From assembly GCF_022899355.1 (NCBI RefSeq), contig NZ_JALJCK010000004.1, positions 186,001 through 250,000 of the forward strand: 64,000 nt of DNA. The letters are read 5' to 3'. Shown in pieces: positions 58,870 to 64,000 of the stretch (the stretch's first letter is position 1; every line of letters begins with the position of its first letter). The notes below the pieces were generated by a model. The model had not been told where the DNA came from. It was given only the letters and a program-made list of their open reading frames with translations, and searched no databases. The DNA is from Shinella yambaruensis. Its GTDB lineage: Bacteria; Pseudomonadota; Alphaproteobacteria; Rhizobiales; Rhizobiaceae. The position numbers were made by a program, and so were the translations under genes.

Positions 58870-61077
58870 TCAGGCCGCCTTCTTGGCCTCCGGTGCGAAG
58901 CGGCTGTAGAAGGTTTCGCCCTTGGCGGCCATGTCCTTCAGCAGCGGCGTCGGCTGGAAATGGCTGCCATATTTGGCGGCGAGTTTTTCGCACAGCGCCA
59001 CGAAGGCCTTCACGCCCATCCTGTCGATATAGGACAGCGTGCCGCCGGTATAGGGCGCAAAGCCGAAGCCGAGGATGGAGCCGACATCGGCCTCGCGCGG
59101 ATCGGTGACGATGCCCTCCTCCATGGTGCGCGCGGCCTCCAGCGCGATGGTGACGAGCAGGCGCTCCTTCAGCACCGTCACATCGACATCCTCGGGCTTC
59201 TGCTGCGGGTAGAGGTCCTTCAGCCCGGGCCAAAGCTTCTTCTTGGCCGGCTTCGGCGGATAGTCGTAGAAACCCTTGCCGGCCTTGCGGCCGAGGCGGC
59301 CTTCGCCTTCCACCAGCTTGGTCACCAGGTCCATATGGCGTGGATCGACCGATTGCGGCCCGAGATCGGCAATGGAGGCCTTGAAGATCTTGTAGGAGAG
59401 ATCGACGGCGACCTCGTCGTTGAGCGACAGCGGCCCGACCGGCATGCCGGCCATCTTGGCGGCATTCTCGATCATCGCCGCCGGCACGCCTTCGATCAGC
59501 ATGTCATAGGCCTCGGCCATGTAGCGGAAGACGCAGCGGTTGACGTAGAAGCCGCGCGTGTCGTTGACGACGATCGGCGTCTTCTTGATGGCCGCGACGT
59601 AATCGAGCGCGGTGGCAAGCGCCCGGTCGCCCATCTCCTTGCCGAGGATGACCTCCACCAGCATCATCTTGTCGACCGGGGAGAAGAAGTGGATGCCGAT
59701 GAACTGCTCCGGGCGCCGGGAATTCTTCGCAAGCCCGGTGATCGGCAGGGTCGAGGTGTTGGAGGCGAAGATCGCGTCCTCGCGCAGCACCGCCTCGATC
59801 TTCTCGGTCACGTCCTTCTTGACATTGCGGTCCTCGAAGACGGCCTCGATCACGAGGTCCGCATCGGCGAGGCTGGCATAGTCGGGTGTCGGCGTGATGA
59901 GGGAGAGCAGCGTCTCGCCGTCCTCCTTCGTCATGCGGCCCTTGCCGATCGCGCCGGTGACGAGCCCCTGCGAGACAGCCTTGCCCTTGTCGGCGGCCTC
60001 CTGGTCGCGGTCGATCAGCACGACCGGAATGCCGGCGGCGGCCGTCACATAGGCGATGGAGGCGCCCATGAAGCCGGCACCGACGACGGCGACCTTCTTC
60101 AATTCCGCCTTCGGCTGGCCGGCCGGGCGGCGGGCGCCCTTGCCGAGCTCCTGCATGGAGATGAACAGCGACCGGATCATGGAGAAGGCTTCGGTCGTCT
60201 GGAGGATGTGGGTGAAATAGCGCTGCTCGATCCTCAGCCCCGTCTCGAAGGGCACCTGCAGGCCTTCATAGACGCATTTGAGGATGGCGAGCGCACCCGG
60301 ATAGTTGCCGGCGGTCTCGCGGCGCAGGATGGCGGGCGCGGCGGGCCAGAGCTGCGCCGCGGCCGGCGTCCAGATGCCGCCGCCGGGGGCCTTGAAGCCT
60401 TTTTCATCCCAGGGCTGGACGGGCTTCAGGCCGTCCTTGATCATCTGCCTGGCGGCGGGGATGAGCTGGTCGGGCTCCACGACCTGATGCACGAGGTTCA
60501 TCGCCTTCGCGCGCGCCGCGGTCAGCGAGGAGCCGGTGGTCATCATCTGCAGCGCGTCCTGCGCATTGGCGAGGCGCGGCACGCGCTGGGTGCCGCCGGC
60601 GCCCGGGAAGATACCGACCTTCACCTCGGGCAGCGCGATCTTGACCGACTTGGCATTGGAGGCGACGCGGCCGTGGCAGGCGAGCGACATTTCGAAGGCC
60701 CCGCCCATGCAGGTGCCGTTGATGGCGGCGACCCAGGGCTTGCCCGAGGTTTCCAGCTTGCGGAACAGCCAGGTCATGCGCCCGGTGGCTTCGAACAGCT
60801 TTTCGACGGCGGTGGCCGGGTCCTTCGCCTGAGCCTCCTTCAGGAGGTCGAAGCTCGCCTGGATCATCGAAAGATCGGCGCCGCCGGAGAAGGAGGATTT
60901 GCCCGAGGTGATGACGACGCCCTTGACCGCGCCATCCGCCACGACCTGATCGATGATCCTGTCGAGCTCGTCCATCACTTCGATGGTGAAGACGTTCATC
61001 GACTTTTCCGGCATGTCCCAGGTGACCAGCGCAATGCCGTCGGCGTCGGTCTCGATGGTGAAATTCTTGTAGCTCAT
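58870..61077 (-). CDS. fadJ: 3-hydroxyacyl-CoA dehydrogenase / enoyl-CoA hydratase (FadJ/FadB type)
   Basis: A 735-residue bifunctional beta-oxidation enzyme. The N-terminal crotonase domain (about 1-190) has SGKSSFSGGADL and the oxyanion region INGTCMGGAFEMSLACHGRVA. The NAD-binding domain begins at about 335 with KKVAVVGAGFMGASIAYVTAAAG, and the C-terminal dehydrogenase domain contains the catalytic His-Glu pair (IGIHFFSPVDKMMLVEVI). I start at ATG 61077, after AGAGGAA. Together with fadA downstream of the RIME element it forms the fatty-acid oxidation complex. Confidence 0.93.
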   Translation of the reverse strand: MSYKNFTIETDADGIALVTWDMPEKSMNVFTIEVMDELDRIIDQVVADGAVKGVVITSGKSSFSGGADLSMIQASFDLLKEAQAKDPATAVEKLFEATGRMTWLFRKLETSGKPWVAAINGTCMGGAFEMSLACHGRVASNAKSVKIALPEVKVGIFPGAGGTQRVPRLANAQDALQMMTTGSSLTAARAKAMNLVHQVVEPDQLIPAARQMIKDGLKPVQPWDEKGFKAPGGGIWTPAAAQLWPAAPAILRRETAGNYPGALAILKCVYEGLQVPFETGLRIEQRYFTHILQTTEAFSMIRSLFISMQELGKGARRPAGQPKAELKKVAVVGAGFMGASIAYVTAAAGIPVVLIDRDQEAADKGKAVSQGLVTGAIGKGRMTKEDGETLLSLITPTPDYASLADADLVIEAVFEDRNVKKDVTEKIEAVLREDAIFASNTSTLPITGLAKNSRRPEQFIGIHFFSPVDKMMLVEVILGKEMGDRALATALDYVAAIKKTPIVVNDTRGFYVNRCVFRYMAEAYDMLIEGVPAAMIENAAKMAGMPVGPLSLNDEVAVDLSYKIFKASIADLGPQSVDPRHMDLVTKLVEGEGRLGRKAGKGFYDYPPKPAKKKLWPGLKDLYPQQKPEDVDVTVLKERLLVTIALEAARTMEEGIVTDPREADVGSILGFGFAPYTGGTLSYIDRMGVKAFVALCEKLAAKYGSHFQPTPLLKDMAAKGETFYSRFAPEAKKAA

Positions 61078-61114
61078 GATGGGATTCCTCTTCCCTGAAA
61101 TCTCTCTGGCGAGG

Positions 61115-61255
61115 CGGCTGTTGCCCCTCATCCGCCTGCCGGCACCTTCTCCCCGTGAACGGGAAGAAGGGACTTGCCGCGTCGTCGCCGGTCCCCTTCG
61201 CCTCGCTTGCGGGGAGAGGGCGCGCCGAGCGCAGCGGAGGCGGGGTGAAGGGCTT
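61115..61255. repeat. RIME-like element between fadA and fadJ
   Basis: CCCCTCATCCGCCTGCCGGC ACCTTCTCCCCGTGAACGGG AAGAAGGG matches an arm of the element at 15177-15337, with a palindrome CTTCTCCCCGT-GAAC-GGGAAGAAG. A second palindromic stretch (CTTCGCCTCGCTTGCGGGGAGAG) follows at about 61197-61221. Confidence 0.7.
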
Positions 61256-61270
61256 TCATGCGCACGCCCT

Positions 61271-62479
61271 CTAGACCCGTTCGATGATCGTCGCCGTGCC
61301 CATGCCGGCGCCGATGCAGAGCGTGACGAGGGCGGTGTTGAGGTCGCGGCGCTCCAGCTCGTCGAGCACCGTGCCGAGAATCATCGCGCCGGTGGCGCCG
61401 AGCGGATGGCCCATGGCGATGGCCCCGCCGTTGACGTTGATCTTGTCGTGCGGGATGTCGAAGGCCTGCATATAACGCAGCACCACGGCGGCGAAGGCTT
61501 CGTTCAGCTCGAAGAGATCGATGTCGGAAAGCTGCATGCCGGTGCGGGCGAGCAGCTTCTCCGTGACGTCGACGGGGCCGGTCAGCATAAGCGCCGGATC
61601 GGAGCCGATATTGGCGAAGGCCTTTATGCGCCCGCGCGCCTTCCTGCCGAGGATCGCACCGCCTTCCTTCGAGCCGAGCAGGACGGCGGCGGCGCCGTCG
61701 ACGATGCCGGAGGAGTTGCCGGCATGGTGGACGTAGTTGATGCCCTCGATTTCCGGATGGGCCTGGATGGCGACGGCTTCGAAGCCGCCCATCTCGCCGG
61801 GCATCTGGAAGGACGGCTGGAGCTGCGCGAGCGCCTGCATGTCCGTGCCGGGGCGCATGTGCTCGTCATGGGCGAGGATGGTGAGACCGTTGATATCCTT
61901 CACCGGCACGACGGAATTCTTGAAATAGCCGTTCTGCCAGGCGTGCGCCGCGCGCTTCTGGCTCTCGACGGCATAGGCGTCGACGTCGTCGCGGGAAAAG
62001 CCGTACTTGGTGGCGATGAGGTCTGCCGAGACGCCTTGCGGCATGAAATAGGCCGGGAAGTTGACGGAGGGATCCATGAACCAGGAGCCGCCCGACATGC
62101 CGAGGCCGACGCGCGACATGCTCTCGACGCCGCCGGCGATGACGATGTCGTCCGCCCCTTGCGCGATCTTCGCCGCGCCGAAATTCACGGCGTCGAGGCC
62201 GGAGGCGCAGAAGCGCGAGATCTGCATGCCCGGCGCGCGGGTCGAATAGCCCGCCTCGAAGGCGGCGGCCTTCGGGATCACCGAGCCGGCATCCATGACC
62301 GGATCGACGCAGCCCATGACGATGTCGTCGACCTTGGCGGTGTCGAGCCCGTTGCGGTCGCGCACTGCCTCCAGCACCTTGGCGGCAAGGCGCACGGACG
62401 GCACTTCGTGCAGCGAGCCGTCCTTCTTGCCGCGCCCGCGCGGGGTGCGCACATGATCGTAGATGAAGACGTCGGTCAT
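61271..62479 (-). CDS. fadA: Acetyl-CoA acyltransferase (thiolase)
   Basis: A 402-residue thiolase that carries out the last step of beta-oxidation. The acylated Cys is in [20 protein letters not shown], and the C-terminal signatures [19 protein letters not shown] and [10 protein letters not shown] hold the catalytic His and second Cys. It is upstream of fadJ on the same strand, separated by the RIME-like element. Confidence 0.94.
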   Translation of the reverse strand: MTDVFIYDHVRTPRGRGKKDGSLHEVPSVRLAAKVLEAVRDRNGLDTAKVDDIVMGCVDPVMDAGSVIPKAAAFEAGYSTRAPGMQISRFCASGLDAVNFGAAKIAQGADDIVIAGGVESMSRVGLGMSGGSWFMDPSVNFPAYFMPQGVSADLIATKYGFSRDDVDAYAVESQKRAAHAWQNGYFKNSVVPVKDINGLTILAHDEHMRPGTDMQALAQLQPSFQMPGEMGGFEAVAIQAHPEIEGINYVHHAGNSSGIVDGAAAVLLGSKEGGAILGRKARGRIKAFANIGSDPALMLTGPVDVTEKLLARTGMQLSDIDLFELNEAFAAVVLRYMQAFDIPHDKINVNGGAIAMGHPLGATGAMILGTVLDELERRDLNTALVTLCIGAGMGTATIIERV

Positions 62480-62535
62480 TTTAATTTCTCCTCACTGCGG
62501 CCATGTGGTCGCTATCGGTGCAGATGCACCCGAAA

Positions 62536-62775
62536 CTATTTCAGGGTCCACTTGCCTCGTCGGTCGTCTTCGGCAGAGACAAGCCGACCCTTCTTTCTTA
62601 ACTCTGTCGCGGCCCAACGCATGTCATATTGCCACGAGTAGAATAGGTCGCTTTCGCGAAGTTCTTTTTCATGGTGCGACCAAATGTGTTGGGCGACGAA
62701 GAGTATCGAAGCCGTGCCATTGTTGGCCTTCAGAGCTTCAACCACCCAGCCAGTCAAATCAGCTTTCGTTGCCAT
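62536..62775 (-). CDS. Small hypothetical protein, winged-helix-like
   Basis: A 79-residue protein with helix-rich character; ASILFVAQHIWSHHEKELRESDLFYSWQYDMRWAATELRKKGRL suggests a winged-helix fold, like the N-terminal domains of some restriction or regulatory proteins. GGGGAGAA lies before the ATG. Base composition is less GC-rich than that of the flanking fad genes. It sits between fadA and the acyl-CoA dehydrogenase gene on the same strand, but nothing links it to fatty acids. Function unknown. Confidence 0.7.
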   Translation of the reverse strand: MATKADLTGWVVEALKANNGTASILFVAQHIWSHHEKELRESDLFYSWQYDMRWAATELRKKGRLVSAEDDRRGKWTLK

Positions 62776-62808
62776 TTCTCCCCCCGAAGACGTGACTTAC
62801 TTATGGCT

Positions 62809-64000
62809 TCAAAACGCCTCGGCCGGAAGCTCCATCATCGTGTCGGCGCCGGCCTCGATGCGGGCCTTGCGCAGCGCGGTTTCCGGCATCAGGCGCTCCA
62901 TGAAGAATTTCGCGGTGACCAGCTTGTTCTTCAAGAAGTCCTCGCGCTTGCCCGCGCCCGCCGCAAGGCCGTCCTCGGCGGCCTTGGCGATCTTCGCCCA
63001 CATGTAGCCGATGACGACGAGGCCGAAGAGGTGCATGTAATCGGTCGAGCCGGCGCCGGCATTGTCGGGCTTGGCCATGGCGTTCTGCATGAACCACATG
63101 GTGGACGCCTGGAGGTCGTTCAAGCCCTTCTTCAGGTGCTTGGTGAAATAGGCGAGCTTCTCGTCCCCCCGGTTCTCCTCGCAGAAATCGCCGATCTCCT
63201 TGAAGAGGGCCATGACGGCGCGCCCGCCGTTCAGCCCGAGCTTGCGGCCGACGAGGTCGAGCGCCTGGATGCCGTTGGCGCCCTCGTAGATCATGGCGAT
63301 GCGCGCATCGCGCACATACTGGCTCATGCCGTGCTCTTCGATATAGCCGTGGCCGCCGAAGACCTGCTGGGCCATGACGGCGTGGTCGAAACCCTTGTCG
63401 GTCAGCACGCCCTTGAGGATCGGCGTCATCAGGCCGAGGATGTCGTCGGCGGCCTGGCGTTCCTTCTCGTCGGCAGCGCGGTGGGCGATGTCGGATTTCA
63501 GCGCCGTCCAGAGCGTGAAGGCGCGGCCGCCCTCGGTCCAGGCCTTGATGGTCATCAGGGCGCGGCGGATGTCGGGGTGGACGATCAGCGGATCGGCCTT
63601 GCCGGCGGGGTTCTTCGCGCCGGAGAGCGAGCGGCCCTGCAGGCGCTCGCGGGCATAGTCGGCGGCGTTCTGGTAGGCGATTTCGGCGATCGACAGGCCC
63701 TGGAGGCCGACGCCGAGACGGGCCTCGTTCATCATCACGAACATGGCGTTGAGGCCCTTGTTCTCCGCCCCGATGAGGTAGCCGGTCGCCTCGTCATAGT
63801 TCATGACGCAGGTGGCGTTGCCGTGGATACCCATCTTGTGCTCGATGGCGCCGCAGGAAACCGTGTTGCGCGCGCCCGGCGTGCCGTCTTCCTCGAGCAG
63901 GAATTTCGGCACGATGAAGAGCGAGATGCCCTTGGTGCCTTCCGGCGCGCCCTCGATGCGGGCGAGCACCAGGTGCACGATGTTCTCCGACATGTCGTGC
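62809..64000 (-). CDS. Acyl-CoA dehydrogenase, C-terminal part (cut by window end)
   Basis: At least 397 residues are visible, and the reading frame continues past position 64000. The sequence [33 protein letters not shown] is an internal part of the roughly 590-residue acyl-CoA dehydrogenases of the DmdC/long-chain type; the Met in it is not the start. The visible FAD domain includes [71 protein letters not shown], which holds the catalytic Glu region. It carries out the first step of beta-oxidation or a related reaction. Confidence 0.92.
   Translation of the reverse strand, partial: HDMSENIVHLVLARIEGAPEGTKGISLFIVPKFLLEEDGTPGARNTVSCGAIEHKMGIHGNATCVMNYDEATGYLIGAENKGLNAMFVMMNEARLGVGLQGLSIAEIAYQNAADYARERLQGRSLSGAKNPAGKADPLIVHPDIRRALMTIKAWTEGGRAFTLWTALKSDIAHRAADEKERQAADDILGLMTPILKGVLTDKGFDHAVMAQQVFGGHGYIEEHGMSQYVRDARIAMIYEGANGIQALDLVGRKLGLNGGRAVMALFKEIGDFCEENRGDEKLAYFTKHLKKGLNDLQASTMWFMQNAMAKPDNAGAGSTDYMHLFGLVVIGYMWAKIAKAAEDGLAAGAGKREDFLKNKLVTAKFFMERLMPETALRKARIEAGADTMMELPAEAF

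Noticed and set aside
58960-61098. A 712-residue plus-strand frame opposite fadJ
   Set aside because: Shadow of the beta-oxidation gene; His/Asp/Gly-rich without motifs.
61076-62641. A 521-residue plus-strand frame opposite fadA
   Set aside because: Shadow of the thiolase gene.

Overview
The window looks like a high-GC alphaproteobacterial chromosome of the family Rhizobiaceae (Ensifer/Rhizobium/Agrobacterium/Shinella group). The evidence is the order phoR-pstSCAB-phoU-phoB followed by gcrA, argD-argF, hslO, apaG and metZ, a SAM-II riboswitch before metZ, a GANTC-rich gcrA promoter, RIME-like palindromes and other rhizobial intergenic repeats. The genus is inferred from gene content only.

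Left core region (about 0.6-18.4 kb). A membrane protein of unknown function and a PPK2-type polyphosphate kinase precede the phosphate-starvation locus: sensor kinase phoR, a Pho-box promoter, the high-affinity phosphate transporter pstSCAB, phoU and phoB. Then come the cell-cycle regulator gcrA (minus strand), arginine biosynthesis genes argD-argF, chaperone hslO, apaG, metZ behind a SAM-II riboswitch with an attenuator, and a dCTP-deaminase family gene.

Accessory metabolic region (about 18.5-47.9 kb). It holds (i) a sugar ABC transporter operon with a GH63/MGH1-like glycosidase and its own LacI regulator; (ii) tRNA-Gly(CCC); (iii) an IclR-linked metal-chelate uptake cluster (TonB-dependent receptor, FecBCDE-type ABC transporter, flavin monooxygenase); (iv) an IclR-linked organic-acid cluster (TctCBA transporter, MmgE/PrpD, SMP-30 lactonase, GST-like protein, RraA-type aldolase); (v) an amino-acid-type ABC binding protein and an unusually long permease with an SDR; and (vi) a GH42 beta-galactosidase. 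Modules (i), (v) and (vi) share the palindromic operator ATATAAACGTTTATAT in their promoters, so the LacI protein at 24.6 kb probably controls all three although they are spread over 27 kb.

Right core region (about 48-64 kb). A processive glycosyltransferase with an N-terminal MshEN-like (possible c-di-GMP binding) domain faces a periplasmic binding protein. Then come an S24-type regulator, two EamA exporters, a CHASE3 histidine kinase/response regulator/REC-HWE-type kinase operon, a 58-residue secreted peptide, a block of small RNA-related and unknown genes (rpsU, cspA and two others), and a fatty-acid beta-oxidation cluster (fadJ-like, fadA, an acyl-CoA dehydrogenase cut by the window end) with a small unknown gene inside it.

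No CRISPR array, transposase, integrase or phage gene was seen. The most interesting items are the dispersed LacI operators, the chelate-uptake/monooxygenase cluster with a shared 10-bp promoter motif, the SAM-II attenuator, the GANTC cluster at gcrA and the hairpin right after the argD promoter.
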